From: Omphalotus guepiniiformis
Taxonomy: Eukaryota; Basidiomycota; Agaricomycetes; Agaricales; Omphalotaceae
Reading direction: 5' to 3'
NCBI GenBank assembly: GCA_028554645.1
Contig: JAQOOI010000072.1
Location: 124,001-188,000, forward strand
DNA length: 64,000 nt
The notes under the pieces are model-generated. The model was not told the DNA's origin. It did no database searches and saw only the letters and a list, made by a program, of their open reading frames with translations. Each line of letters opens with the position of its first letter. Position 1 is the first letter of the stretch. Positions 11,077 to 23,716 of the stretch are shown one piece after another. Made by a program: the position numbers and the translations under genes.

Positions 11077-12944
11077 TTATTTGGGGTCCGGAGAGTCCTC
11101 GCGCACCATACGGTCAACTGTTACCGAGACAACAGTTTCTCCACCGTTCGAGGGTTGAAGTGTCGCGGACTGTGAAGATGTTTAGATACAGAAAAAATAT
11201 GATATCAGACAAGGCTAAATACCTTATTGAAATTTTGAGTGATGTTGAAGTTAGAGTTGGTTTGCTCGTGGTCAGGAAGATCTTCAAGCTCAAAAGACCG
11301 CCGACGAGTACGAAGGAAGGTCGTGATAATGTTGCTCGTACCAGCCGCACGTTCACGTAAATGGTCACGGACGTTGAGCGTAGCAAGCAGAGAATTCGCG
11401 TAGACTGAATAGATTGGTATTAATAGATTTGAAAGTAGAGAAAACGAAGATGAACTTACGCCGGGTAAGGGTGAAGTAGAATGTTAGAAGAATGTTTGTA
11501 CTTGGGAATGCTATCGCCATGGAGAGAACGAGAATAGCGCAGACACTGGAAAGAAATACCAGGTAAATAAGAAATCGAGGAGAAAATTTAGAACACAGGA
11601 TGACCTTGACACGATACCAGTCGTGACAGAGAAAATGACCTGTGGGCGTGCTAATCTTAGATGTCTTTTCTAAGGCGGAAGCAGAGTATCAAATCCTACA
11701 AGTGAACGCAAAACACGGTTTGTCCTGGTGACATGAAACTTAGCAACATGATCTTGTGAGCTCAGAGATTTCAATACATACCTTCTTATATGCGTTTGAG
11801 CTTGGGTCAGAAGCAAGACCATGGCAAGTGCAATTACGACATCGGTGCTAGCTCCTAGTCCGTTAACCACAATGACATATGGTTTGAGATTGAGGTCAGA
11901 AATTCATCTGCCGCGCATTCACAGTATAGATCTGCGTACTTTGAGGGTCGTAGACAGATCAGCTGCTGCCTTGATATGAAATCTTGTGAGAGAGTAAGCG
12001 TAACCACTTCTTGCCTGAAATTTCGTGAACTTACACCCGGGCAACGTAATCTGCACAGAATTATCAGAATACGGATGAATTGCCATTGTAGATATCGACT
12101 CACACAAAAATGATCCTGTAAAGCAGTCCAGTTGTTAGCCTTTTGTACAGTTTCAGCACCTGTAGCCTCACCAAGCTGTGCCAAGGACAAACTCCACTAA
12201 GAACGTAGTTCAGCGAAAAGTTTTGGAACTTAAACTACTGAACTTACAACAGCCACAGAGAAATAGACATTTCGGCTCACTAACAAAGGTATGCATGTCA
12301 ATTCAAAAAAGACTGGTGAACAAATCGGCACACTTACAAAGATAAATTCTATATACATAGAATCTGCGGTGAGACGTAATAAGCATCACATTTTGGAAAA
12401 GTCGAGGCAAGAAGTACCCTTGAACAAGCACCGTCACCGCACCCTGTGAAAACGTGTAAGCTATCATCAGGTTTGTGGTTTTGATGAAGCATTCCGCACC
12501 GTTGGGTAAGCCATTCCCTTTGTCCATCATTAGCCAGCCTATCGTCCGATAGTTCAACGCAATACTCACGTAGTAGCTCCTGTAACAATGCGGCGGGGGG
12601 ATCAAACTACGATGATAACGACAAAAGGTTTGGTAGCTCCAGGGTAGTACACCAAGTGCTTCCGTATCTCCAAAATGAGTAACGCAAAGGGTATAGACTA
12701 GATAGATGTTCATGATCAGTGGATTAGAACGAATAGACGGAATATGAAAGACTCACTCCAAATCGTAGTAAAGAGCTGATGAAGAAAGTCTACCACCACT
12801 ACGACACCGACCTAATTTTACGCGCATCAGAAATTTATGTCTTTATGCCCCATAGAAACGTACACACCAAAGCCTGAATCCACAACCTGTCGGATTTCTT
12901 ACCTCCTTGTGAGCTGAAGTAGAACCATGCTTGGGCAAGGGTCA
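11077..12944 (-). CDS. DUF6534-like multi-pass membrane protein, 5' end unresolved, possibly decaying
   Basis: Agaricomycete-specific multi-pass membrane family of unknown function. Successive small minus-strand exons match its usual order: TLAQAWFYF near 12930, VVVVVDFLHQLFTT near 12795, YTLCVTHFG near 12690, GAVTVLVQGYFLPRLFQ near 12420, SLAQLGEATG near 12175, NGLGASTDVVIALAMVLLL near 11830, then SVTTGIVSSVCAIL near 11600-11540. The C-terminal hallmark LYANSLLATLN follows near 11390, and a last exon ends at TAA 11077 in a DSPDPK tail. Two places do not splice cleanly: the first exon, where no canonical junction joins 13000-13060 to 12944, and the joint near 11690-11785, where GT-AG splicing leaves a stop. 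The gene may be broken, or short exons may have been missed. Confidence 0.55.
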
Positions 12945-15064
12945 CTAAACATTTTTTATTTCACGATCGAATTTGTAGGTCCCCCGAGCATGTATGTCCA
13001 CTCACCGCCATGCAACCTGGATGATCAGGAATTCTGGTGAGTGTTTTACTTCGGATATCTAAGCGACGTAAAGACCTACACAGAGGAGAGAATGAGACCA
13101 GCGAAAAGGGCGCCAAGCCTAACAAAGGTTGGAGTCAGTTAAATGTTAATGATCGATTGCGACAACTAGCGTACGTGGAGTCGAGTGAGCTCATTTCACC
13201 TAGAACTTGTCAGGACGATTCAGCGTGAGCGCCGTGTTTTACGATGTTCTCGTTGCAATATAGAAAGCGCTGGTGTGAGGTAGGTGGTAAATTGGATGAG
13301 CTCGGATGCTTCGAAGCTCTAGTATATGTATTATACAGAATATCTCCAAGGTCCAAATGGAGATCCCCATTGAAACGCCAGACAGTAGGTGGAAGAGAGA
13401 AATCAATTGAAACAAGCGAAATACCTGACTGAAGATACGCTCCCGATTCCGTAAGTCCGCCGCCTGGTGAGAAGATTCATGTTTTGTCCCCCATAAACGG
13501 CAAGAAACATTTTGCTCTAAAAGAACTTCGAAATCAGTCGAACGCGAATCGGATAACTACCTATTTGGACGTATTTAAATAGAGGTACTTATGTTCTATC
13601 GCGTCGAGCGTTGAATGTTTAAATGTATGTCGTCCAGAGACTGCACGTAACGGCACATTTGTCGTGGGAGTCGGGATAATAGAACCTCAGAATTTGTTGC
13701 GGTTGTTCCCAGGAACAGCCTCTTTCTTCCGACCAGCCCTCGAGTTTTCCCTTCATCAATGAGTGCCCAGGCAGAGTTATGTACTACAGAGAGGACGAGA
13801 ACACCGTAACCAATATATCAAGGGGCGACCTCAACAATGAAGTTTGCTTCAAGTTGAAGATTTTCGGTCGCCCATCTTAGGATGAGCCTGAGTCTCTTTT
13901 TTCTCAAGCCACAACTCGCCCTACGCATACCTGTCTTGGAGCCACGGCCCTCCGAATTATACATAACACGCATGGGTATCGGCAAATTCCACCGCTTGGA
14001 CTGCAGCCGTTGTTCTCCAGCATCCAGGTAAGTCCATTTTTTATTCATGAATGCTCGAACGGCGTTCTCTTGAGCATATCTCCCTGTAGACTAGCCCTCT
14101 GGCTTAGATTAATTCATTGAAAAGTGGTAATATTTCTATATACATCAAACTTGTCTTTCCTGAGTAAAGACACCCACTAGTACTTACTAGTGAGCTGCTC
14201 ACTGGAAAAAGGGCACTGACCATATCAAATTCATGTAGATGCCCTACTTTCAATTGACAGCTCGATTGGCTATCGTAAAGCATCATGTATCATACTCTGT
14301 CATCACTGAAGCCCGTCTCCGTGCTGTATTGTCCAGTATTTCCCTCAGCGTCCGGCCGACTTGTCGCTCGAGCAGAAATCAGGTACTGATTCTAAGATAA
14401 CTCTACAATGATGACTTGGAAGTTGCCTGGACACAGATTACTTCGACATATTCCGTGCAGGGTCTTCAATTCTGGGCTTTCTGTAGTTGGCATACAATGA
14501 CAATGGGCTACATAGCTGCCAGAAGCTGTCAAAATAGTCGTTTGACTCAGGTTGAACTTTCAAAGTTGGAATCAGAATACTACTAATTCACGCTTATCAT
14601 ATGACCGAACTTCCCGAGGTTCTTGAAATTCTTTCGATTTTTTCTGGATTTTTGTACTGATGTCATGTGTCTTGCATCAGTATTCTTCGAGCGAATGCAA
14701 GCGCAAAAGATCGCCAAAACAATTTGAAGGAGCCCTCAAATGGTTCAATACCTATACGACATACTCCTCTTGACATTCATCTAGCCTCATCTAGCTCGGA
14801 AAATAAACGGTTGCCTGAAGTCTTGACTTCGCTACGAGGGGGGTAAGATGAAGACCTATCAAATCCACTCTTTTGCTGAGACCTCCTGACAAATTTAGCG
14901 TTGATTTAGCCATTTTTTCGCATGCTTGTGGACCTTAGGCTTGATGGTATGATTTCAGGTTTGTCTTTCTTCCGATTTATCATAATACTCAGTGCGTATA
15001 AAAACATTGAGAGATATTCCTTCGTAGGAAGCTATAGCCCCCTTCAATTCAACCCTACTACGCC
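12945..15064. other. gene-poor stretch holding possible DUF6534 first exon and upstream region of the reductase
   Basis: The 5' exon of the DUF6534-like gene may lie within the first 550 bases (an ATG-started frame near 13509 on minus is a weak candidate). From about 13600 to 14900 I see no supported gene; the frame at 13818-14048 (minus) has no recognisable domain. Confidence 0.4.
14997..15003 (+). promoter_or_regulatory. TATA box of the reductase gene
   Basis: TATAAAA lies 62 bp upstream of the ATG at 15065, a normal position for a fungal TATA element. No other regulatory site was identified. Confidence 0.5.
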
Positions 15065-16438
15065 ATGGTTTCCAGGAAGTTCTTCGTTACCGGCGCTTCC
15101 GGTTTGTTGGGCGCGTCCATCGTGAAGAAGCTACTTGATGCAGGCCATTCAGTGCGGGGGTAAGCACTCCTCACTTCTCTTGTCATGTCTTGTCATGAAG
15201 TTCTTAAACCCGCAGATCTGCACGCGGTGCAAAAGTTGCGCAGCTGAAGAAGATATTTGCCTCGTATGAGAAGTTCGAAGTTGCGGATATTCCGGATCTC
15301 TCTGATTCCGATCTGAGCTTAGCCTTTGCTGGTATGTTTGTTTAATACTCTCTTTTCTCTTGAATGAATACTGAACGCTACATCGATATTCAGGTTGCGA
15401 TGTTCTCATACACACCGCTGCTTTCCTTCCTTCTTTTCGCGGCGATATCGAGTTTGTCCGCCGAGTGCGTGCCCATGTATTTCATATTGGAATATTACTG
15501 AGACCAGGTACTTATGCGTAGTTCTCGACTACAGGGACAGAGTATATCCTTGATGCTGCACGTGCTGCGGGCATAAAGACTGTCGTTGCTACTGGGTCAC
15601 AAGTAACATATGAGATGGATGGGCCTGTGGGTCCACGAGGTGCGTTACACTCATACACCCATTCTTCCGCATGGGCCACTAAACCTTTTCATACTGAACA
15701 GACTGGAGGAACGTGACATTCGAATATGCAGCAAAACAAACCGAGCAACAACATTTCTGGGTGTACATTGCGCAGAAGGTGAAAAGTGAGCAAACGATGA
15801 TAGATTGGGCTGAGAAGCATCTCGACACCAAAGTGGTGATCAGTGAGTATCGATACATCACTTCACTATTTTATACTGCGGATTTTAACCATCTCTGCAT
15901 GATCTTCTTTTCAGTCGATCCAACATACATCTTTGGTCCTTTCATTCCGGACTACAAATACATCGTTGAGAAACCAGAACTATACTCCCTAGAAAGCTCC
16001 AACTACCTCATTCACTTTTTCATCCGTGCTGAGAACGTCGTTTTTGCTGTATACCCTGGATGGATGGATGTCCGTAACGTTGCCGATGCGCATATCAACG
16101 CCGTTGATAACAAGGCAATTGAGGAGCTACCGGTGAAGGATAGGCGGTTTATAGTCGCTGCTCCGGAGCCTCATGACTGGAAGAAAGCAATCGCGTACCT
16201 CAAGGAAGCTCGACCCCAACTCGCCAACCGGTTGTCAGACCCTGCGATTGCGCCTGTGTGGCCGACGCAGGTCACGGACTTGGATAGGACGGAGAAGTAC
16301 CTTGGAATCAAGAAGGATGGTTATGTATCGTGGAAAGATAGTCTTGTTGATGCTGTGGACTCGATTCTGCTTATTGAAGATTATTGGAGAGAGCAGGGAT
16401 TCGAGGTCAAGTTACCGAATCAATCTTTGTTCAATTGA
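15065..16438 (+). CDS. NAD(P)-dependent epimerase/reductase (dihydroflavonol-reductase type)
   Basis: Six exons (15065-15159, 15216-15331, 15394-15464, 15522-15639, 15702-15842, 15915-16438) close in frame to 354 residues. An extended short-chain dehydrogenase/reductase fold is shown by the N-terminal dinucleotide motif TGASGLLG (residues 8-15) and the catalytic YIAQK, matching YxxxK at residues 155-159. DPTYIFGP and GWMDVRNVADAHINA are typical of the atypical SDR family that includes dihydroflavonol and aldehyde reductases. It probably reduces a carbonyl or epimerises a small substrate in the cytosol; the substrate is unknown. The exon 3/4 junction was chosen from two possibilities because only the GTGCGT...CGTAG intron keeps the frame into GTEYILDAARAAG. 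A TATA box lies 62 bp upstream. Confidence 0.92.
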
Positions 16439-16926
16439 AAGGACAAGATAAGAATGTGTAGACTTAATGTGAATACTTAATAACAATGTAATCATAACAT
16501 GCTATAGTTACCAAAGCTAGGGTTGGCCTGGGATGGGACGCTTTCAGTGCTTAGTCGGAGGTACCTACTTATTGAGGGTTGCGAAAGATCAAACATATTT
16601 ATTTTTTTTCTTCGCAGTCACTGGCAGACCGGATAAGTACGTACTACTACATACATACATACAACCTCCCCGGTTCTGAAAGATCAGTACGGTCTCGGTA
16701 ATTGAGTTTCTATCAGAAGTTGGAATCCTAGCGTGTCACGGTAGTCGCCAGTTATCTTCTGATTGTGAAAAGTTGAGGGGCGCTTAAGGCCAAGCGCAGC
16801 CGGAGGCTCGACGTGCGAGCGGGAAATGGGAGGTAAAGCATCATCTCAGTTCTGTTTGGGCTGGCCAGAGGCTTTGGAGAAGAACGTTCACTATACAGAT
16901 TGCTCGACCGAGTCTCAATATATGTC
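16439..16926. other. intergenic spacer before tRNA-Ser
   Basis: No gene was recognised. A short TACA/CATA tandem run lies at about 16648-16664. Confidence 0.4.
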
Positions 16927-17008
16927 GGCGCTATAGCCAAGTGGTTACGGCGACAGATTAGAAATCTGTTCCTCTTTGAGGGCGCAGGTTCGAATCCTGC
17001 TGGCGTCG
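16927..17008 (+). tRNA. tRNA-Ser (anticodon AGA)
   Basis: An 82-nt cloverleaf without intron. The acceptor stem GGCGCTA pairs with TGGCGTC (two G-T wobbles), with G as discriminator. The D arm contains the A box TAGCCAAGTGG. Anticodon stem ACAGA/TCTGT closes the loop TTAGAAA, giving anticodon AGA (codon UCU). A long variable arm (CCTC/GAGG) is the class II mark expected of serine tRNA. T arm GCAGG-TTCGAAT-CCTGC contains the B box. CCA is not encoded, as expected in eukaryotes. Confidence 0.95.
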
Positions 17009-17029
17009 TAATGATCAACGAAAACTCGG

Positions 17030-17034
17030 TTTTT
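17030..17034 (+). terminator. RNA polymerase III terminator of tRNA-Ser
   Basis: A run of five T begins 22 bases after the tRNA 3' end, the usual Pol III stop signal. Confidence 0.7.
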
Positions 17035-17626
17035 CGTCAATATCTGTCATCATTTCATTTGGAAGCGGCGAGTCTTTTTCCCGAAAAATCATCAGTGTTT
17101 ACAGGCCTGTATAGGCCTATTCATCTACCGAAGAACTAAAATTTTCGAATTCTGCACGTTCAAGGGTACCTGTTGAAGGGAGATCTGCGTTCGACTGCGA
17201 ATACCTGACTTGCAATACTGAGGATTACCGGCATAACAGGGGATGGGTGTGTGTGAAGAGTAGTACACCAAACGCGGTAGCATATATGTCGGGAGACAAT
17301 TCCTTGCAATTTCTGCAATGAGCCAGCAAAAAGATATCTTGAAACCCGAGTGGACTGCGTGTCTTTCCCGGTAAGTGCTCCGCAATAAAAGTAATTCACA
17401 TTCATCAAGTGCAAATCTTTTGCAATATAATTCTTGCTATCAATTACAGAAGTACAACTGTATCAGCGGAGTGCTTAAAGGCTTCAAACAGAGTGAGTGA
17501 CCATGATTCTACTAAGCATCTACGACGGCAGTAAACGTAGACAAAGGAGTTTCCAGGACCAAAACCTTCATTACGAGCTTCATCGGTTTCCGCGCTCCTC
17601 GATTGAGCTTTGCCTTGACGCAATAA

Positions 17627-19086
17627 TTATCTTCGGGAAAGGAATTCCTGTCCAATGTGTCCATACTTGAAAAAGGTCCTGTAAATCCGGGATATGTAAC
17701 ACGACCGGGCAATGTCTCGGTAAGTGACGTGCACGATAGCATGAATGATGAAGTATTTGAAACAAGGCGAAGAGAGATTGAGATCGCGTACCCTTTGAAC
17801 ACCAAAGATAATGACACCTGATACAGGTACTGCATGGATCCGCGAGACGACGGTCAGGAGTTGGCGTAATCTTAGAGTTGAACGACCTTACGCATGGCTA
17901 GAATGATATCAACAGCGGGACCTTGAGTATCTGTCAAGAGGTGTACGAGGCCTTCCCTGAAAAAATGATATAAGACAACTGAATATACATTCACAACCCG
18001 TTTTATAGAAGAATAAGTACTAACGCAAAACCAATGAGAATGAGAAAGCTGAAGATAGAGACGCGGACAACCATCTTGAGGGATTGCACCGAAATAATAC
18101 TAGTCGCGTCGCTTTTGTCAAAGTGGCGACAGAGCGAGAGACCGAGGGATGCTTGAATAGGGAAAATTCGGTAAGAAAGTGGTGGGGATCCAACGGCTTG
18201 AATACCAACCCTGGATTGGGAGAGTAGCAAAAGTGACGATGATGGCCATTAGTGACGAGAGTTTTTCTCTGTACGATATTCTGAGATATGTAAACGGAGC
18301 CAGAGCAAAGTCCATCGAGCTTACGGGAGTTGGTTCGTGAATGAACAGTATTTCCCAAAATTATGCGCGACGGAGAACATCTTCATACCAGCCTAGACCC
18401 AATGATAGATATCAGGTCGCTTGAAGAAAGAAGAAAGATATTTGTTCGCATACAATAAGCCAGCCAAGGAAGAAAAGAACCCAGATTGCGAATGGAGCGC
18501 ATAGAAGCTAGAATATGTTGACGGTTGGGTTTGAGAAGTTGAGCAGGCAACACTCTCACCACAAGCATGGGAAAGAGATGTGATTCGAGTGGTTGCTTGG
18601 ATAAACCGAAGTGAACATTGTACCAGCCCTAGATACAAGATTGTCAGATCAGGCCATCTCAGTAGGCAAAAGACACTGTAAAGCTCACATGAATGAGAAG
18701 CGATAACGTCGTGCAAGCCGTTCTGCGCGCAAGAAACACAGTAATATCAATTCGAGACCTTCAACTTCGAAAAAATACACGCACAGAATGGGTACAGAAT
18801 GAATCAACGCGGCTTGTGTGACGCAAACCGCCTTCTTCGGAGCAAAAGAGTTGAGGTCGCCAGAGAAAAACAACAAGCAATAGGATATACACGATAGGAC
18901 CCAGGAAGCGCAGAATGTGTACCAGGTAGAGCATCTCTTGACGCTACGAGAGAAGATTGCGGTTGATAGAATAATAGCCATACCGATCGCACCAGTAAGT
19001 TCCAAACCGATGAAAGGAGCCGTGGTAGTTGAGGAACTTGATAAAAGGCTTGATCCTTGGAGATCCATTTCTTGTAGAAGTTTCAA
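17627..19086 (-). CDS. seven-TM GPCR-like membrane protein, paralogue A
   Basis: A multi-exon minus-strand gene for a basidiomycete seven-transmembrane protein. The first exon carries the conserved opening FIGLELTGAIGMAIILSTAIF, then RCSTWYTFCASWVLSCISY and CVTQAALIHSVPIL. Later exons supply WYNVHFGLSKQPLESHLFP (near 18600), LLCAPFAIWVLFFLGWLI (near 18470), further membrane helices near 18250 and 18040, the loop motif VSGVIIFGVQR (near 17800) and a C-terminal tail ending at TAA 17627. Order and spacing match the paralogue at 23887-25399. Exact borders of the middle exons are approximate. The start may be 19086 or 19068. The fold resembles fungal receptor-type proteins; ligand and signalling partner are unknown. 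Confidence 0.75.
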
Positions 19087-19593
19087 ATCTTCAGTTCTGT
19101 ACGACGATGGAAGGATACCAGATATAGTTCAAGTTGCAGGCCAATTGAGCGGCGTTCTGAGCAAAGTTTGGATGGCGTATGCACGTGACCGGTAATGAGG
19201 CGCTTTGACCGACTGTAACTTACTCTGAGAACTTCCACCGTCGGCGTCGCATATATTCAAGAGTTCAGCCCAGTTTTCTCGATGGTTGTGAGCTTCACCT
19301 CCTCATATCTAGGTGTGTGCTGTGCGCAGTATATACTTATCAACTTACAGGAATGCTCATAATTACCGCACATACTAGACCTGTCTAACTTCGACACGAG
19401 GTGCAGCTGTCGGGCTTCTTACTGACTACAAAGGATGCTTCTAGCTTTCAAAGACGTAAACAATGGTATCCAACGGGAGAGGCAGAACTGTCTATTCTTG
19501 TTGGAAACGTCTCTCTCAAGGGCCTACTTTTCCTGCTGCCAACCTTGGCTTTTCAACTCGCACTCACCTACCATCTAGCGTTGTACCGAGATA
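19087..19593. promoter_or_regulatory. divergent intergenic region, seven-TM A / DUF7330
   Basis: 507 bp between two divergently transcribed starts, so it should contain both promoters. A frame at 19401-19634 on plus runs into the next gene and is not supported. A GCATATATTC element near 19250 is the only TATA-like sequence seen. Confidence 0.35.
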
Positions 19594-21275
19594 ATGTCTC
19601 GCACACATGGTACGGCCAGGCATCCCAACTTTAACATTCCACCACCTCCTACCTATTCATATGAAAAGACAGGTGGAGGCATGGCGGTTGAATCGAATAT
19701 TCCTTACGCATACCACTATCCAACTTCGAGTTCAGCACATGGCCATAGCTTCAATGGGTCTGGTGAGCTTTACCAGGATGAAGGCAACAATGAGACATAC
19801 CTTCGCCCGTCTTCTCCAGACGGGTCAACGAGCAATGTATCCGAACGAAGTGACGCTCGGACTTCTACGCCTATAGCTACTGTTGAATCCCATTTTCCAC
19901 TGCCACCTCGATCACACATGTATAGCACGCATGGGTCTTTGTCTGTTGCGGACGTGACGAGTGCTATTAGCACTAACACTCCTCACCTCCCTCATCGACG
20001 ACTCTCTATGCAGTCCCCTCGCAGTAGAAGCAGGACGCAAAGTGCTTGTTCGTCTTCGATACCTCAGCCTGTGCCTGTTATACGTCCACCAACAGGAAAG
20101 CATTGCAGTCTTCCCATGCCGAACATTCCTGGTTCGCCTATGCCTCCGTCCCCTGCTTCTGCTTCGGTCTGCGAGACGACGATAGCAATGCAGTCACAAC
20201 TGAAGCATGGCGGATCTGTACCAGCTATTTCTTCCACAGCGGCTTCAGCTTCTGAGCCCTCTCCCTCTGTGTTTCAGCGTCCTAGCATCGCACAAGACGA
20301 GACGACCACGATGGCTCCCTTATTCAAAGCCAATACCTCTTACAGCGTGGATGGCAGATCACTCAATGCAGTCAATTACGCTTCCCTTTATCGCAGAGGC
20401 TTCACTCCGAGAAGACGTTTCTTTTCCTCTACACCTCGCTCTTCTCCGGCTATCAAAGGGGTTTTCACTATTAACCCTTTCCTGCACATTCCGCCCGAAC
20501 TTTTACCCCCGGTTCCTCCCCCGGTTCTTGTCCCCGCTGGAGGGTCGGAAGGCAATACTGGGAGCGATCCTGCCGTTCACCGGAAGAACCTGAGGCTTGA
20601 GATGGAGAATGGCGGACTCGACGTGGACATTTACCTCCTTGCAGACGCCCCAATGTCCAGTCTCAGTGACGTGACGCTACCTAGCCATGATGGACATACC
20701 CCCATTGACAACGATCGCAATAGGAGTGGCGTTAAGACGCTTTTGCACCTCGAAATGTCCGGGAACGAGCGAGTTAAATCATGTTCTCTGAACGCGAGAA
20801 TCGTGCGTATATCCACGTATCATTTTTGCTTTGAAAGTTGACAATTATTATTTGACTTATCCAGCACACGCCCGCACTTAACTACGGCACTGAACGACGT
20901 ATTCAGTACACACCCACATCTTACTCCGGCTCTGGATCCACTCGACCTCCGTTTTACCTTACAGCTATCAACAAATCCAGTAATAAATCCAGCTCCACGT
21001 CTATCAGCCTTCCTCGTTCTTTTCACGGCATGCTCACTATTACCGTACATGCGGGTGACCCAAATAACCGCATCGTGCTCTCAAAGAGCCTATCAGAGCG
21101 GGCAGTGATTCTCAGCGAAAGCACAAAAGCCCGGTGGTATTTTATTGGGGAAATGGGGAATTGGGATAGAGAGACTGATAAAGTTGAAGTGTGGGTGGTG
21201 TGCGGGAAGGTGAATTTGATGTGGGAAGGAGAAAGGGATAAAGATAGTGAGAGTAAGAAGGGCAAGTGGTGGTGA
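19594..21275 (+). CDS. DUF7330-like protein with long disordered N-terminal region
   Basis: Two exons (19594-20802, 20865-21275) give 539 residues. The first ~290 residues are Ser/Pro/Thr-rich and probably disordered, opening with a PPPPTYSYEK segment. From about residue 300 the conserved domain starts: INPFLHIPPELLPP, ENGGLDVDIYLL, then across the intron LPRSFHGMLTITVHAGD and a final WYFIGEMGNWD...KVEVWVVCGKVNLMWEG. This is the arrangement of the agaricomycete DUF7330 family, whose function is unknown; repeated beta-strand segments suggest a sandwich fold. The downstream exon carries the stop at 21273-21275 and a Lys-rich tail. Family naming is from memory; the exon structure is secure. Confidence 0.82.
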
Positions 21276-21695
21276 ATTTCGTTACTAAACAGGATTTTTT
21301 CTCTGGCTTTCTTGGACACGGTGAACCCCCTTGAACCCCCTGCTTAACGACTATCAAAAGGGACTTGACTGTAGTCAGGCTTAGACTTATGTTTCGATAC
21401 GGATATCACAGATGTTTGCGGCTACAGGGCTTTGAGAGTCTTGTAGCCAGTCCTCTAGCATACAGATAGTTGTCAACATAGATGGCTTTTGCATATTTGC
21501 AGCTAGTGAAACCGCGGAATGACTCAGTCCTAATAGACTGTGATCTGTAATCAGACCAGCAGAGGTATATAGTAGATACAAACTCAAAAAACAATAAACG
21601 AAGGAGTAGCAAACTGCACGCGGATGTCGCGAAATGCCAAACCACTACAGTAATACGACGAACCCAGCTCTGGGTCGTTCCCCTTCTACAACTCT
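21276..21695. other. convergent intergenic region
   Basis: 420 bp between the 3' ends of the DUF7330 gene and the MOB4 gene; presumably both 3' untranslated regions. No separate gene is supported. Confidence 0.45.
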
Positions 21696-23716
21696 TCACG
21701 CGGCTGGCTTATCGCCTAACACAACCTCTGGTCCGGTTATAATTTCGGCCTTGGTCGGTTGTTCCCCGCTGTCAACATTGGTCACTTGCTCTTGATCTGT
21801 CGGTTGGACGATTTCTTCAGCAACGTCAACCTCTACCTCTGATTTTGGTTCCGAGTCCTTTTCGCCCGGTTCAGTCTGCGGAGACTCGGGCTCAACAGGT
21901 GCTGTGATCAAAAGATTTAGCAATATGAAATGTAAAAGATGAAAGAAACATACCCGCTGCTTTCTCTTCTTCCGACTCCGTGGATTCCTTTACTCCTTCT
22001 TCTGCCTCCACGGCAGCAAGTGCCTCGGCCGGGGTAGCAGGAGCAGGAGACTCATCAGCGCCAGTGCTGGCAGGAGACTCCCCAGCGGACTCTTGTGGGA
22101 GAACAATAATGGCTTCCGCAGCCTTGTCTTCCTCTTCCTCTTCTTCCTCCTCAACAGAAGGTGGCGAAGGTGGCTGCGATGAGACTTCTTCATTACTTTC
22201 AGCGCCACCGTCCAGAGGTAAAACTTGTACGACCGGCTCAATCTCAGTCGCTTCCGTAGTTACAGGTTCAGATATCGGAACGATATTTAGGACCGGTTCA
22301 CCTGCAGCGGTAGACGAAGAGGGTGTCACGTCAGGAACTGCTTCCTGGGCAGGTTCAGCAGGGGAAGAATCTGACTCCAGTTTTCCAGATGAAGGTTCAT
22401 CGGCCGAGTGCTCCGAGCCCTGGTCCGTATTGGAAGGCTCGTGCGAAGGCGGTTCCAGCACAACAGGTTCAGAAGGCGTATTCGAGGAAGGGGACGACGA
22501 GGGCGCGGGATCATCAGCTTTCGCCAATTCTTCTGCGACTGCATACGCCTCACTGAACACCATCGTATCTGTACGATTCCGTCCAACTTTCCGTGGGCTC
22601 TCGCTTCTTGAACCTGGTGGACTCTTGCTTTTTGACCGTTCAATCGAATTCAGGATACCTCCACTGTGTAGATTTGAAGGTACTTCAACAGCTACCAGCT
22701 GATCCCGAGGTGATATATCCCTTTCTTGCCCGAGTTGTGGATGTACACCAGCTGCGAGAAGTCTGGGAGGGGAGACGTCAAGGTCTCTACTGTCACGCCG
22801 GTCGTCATTGGGGTCGTGCAGAACTCGAGAGGGTATAACGAGGAATTCGGGGGGTACGAGGTCAAACTTTGAGGTTAAAGCAAGGAAGCGCGCATATAGC
22901 GAGGATTCTGCTTCTGCTTGCTCAAACGCCTCACGATGATGAAAGTACGCGTGGGCAAATATACGGCCAAGACGACGGGCAAGCGAGGAGAAATGACGAT
23001 GTGATGTTTGCGGTATTTGTAGCCTACAGAAAAAAAATGTAAGATTAGGACTTGGGGACGCTGTGGTGAACTTACCGCGAAGGGAAGGCACGAGGAGAAT
23101 TCAGTAGTGCTGTTGCACTGTCAATGGTGTGTAAGATGTAGTCGATGGCGCAGCATTGCTATAATGTGCATTAGAATCAGCTTTAACGGGCGTATGAAGC
23201 TCAACATTACCTCCATAGCACCATCATTTCCGTGAGCTACACAGAGGTAAAGCCATTCGCCAGCTTTCATCTCAGGACAAGAAGAACGCGTGCATTCTTG
23301 TTGTAACATCGTTATTAAAGGATGTGATAGATCTTGTGCAAGTCGTCTATCACAAAGATGTTAGCAAAACCCTCAGGAATACAAAAATTGCCATACCTCA
23401 ATTGTTCGTATATCCAGCAAGCTTCATCCACCGTGACCTCGTTCTTCTTGTCCTTGTCCCCCTCTTTCTCATCTTTTTTCGCGCCATCTTCAGCACTCTC
23501 GGCTTCTTTCTCTTTTCCGTTCTTGTCTACACTCTGTCCCTTTCCAGGGATAGAGACAATGGCGTCAACATCATGAACATCCAAACGAATGAGCAAGGAG
23601 ATGTATTCTTGAAGTTGAAAAGCGCTGTCTAAGGAAGATAGAGATGGTAGACTCTTCACAGGGTAAAATGAAGATATACGAGAGCCACGAAGGGGTCGCT
23701 GTATAACGGTGGTCAT
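21696..23716 (-). CDS. MOB4/phocein-family protein with long acidic C-terminal extension
   Basis: Phocein-type MOB proteins are subunits of the STRIPAK phosphatase-kinase complex (MOB-3 in Neurospora), acting in cell fusion and fruiting. Five exons (23397-23716, 23211-23346, 23076-23158, 21954-23023, 21696-21901) close to 604 residues. The MOB core covers roughly residues 1-245, with a charged Lys/Glu insert near 65-95, the motif CPEMKAGEWLYLCVAHG, QCCAIDYILHT, and SSHRHFSSLARRLGRIFAHAY supplying the zinc-site Cys/His. Animal phocein is about 225 residues; here some 360 further residues follow. They are rich in Pro, Ser and Glu, contain a run of eight Glu, and show no recognised domain. All splice sites are GT-AG and phases agree, so the extension is part of the gene. 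Confidence 0.93.

Noticed and set aside
21980..22702. 240-codon plus-strand Ser/Gly-rich frame
   Set aside because: Antisense shadow of the acidic low-complexity tail of the MOB4 gene.
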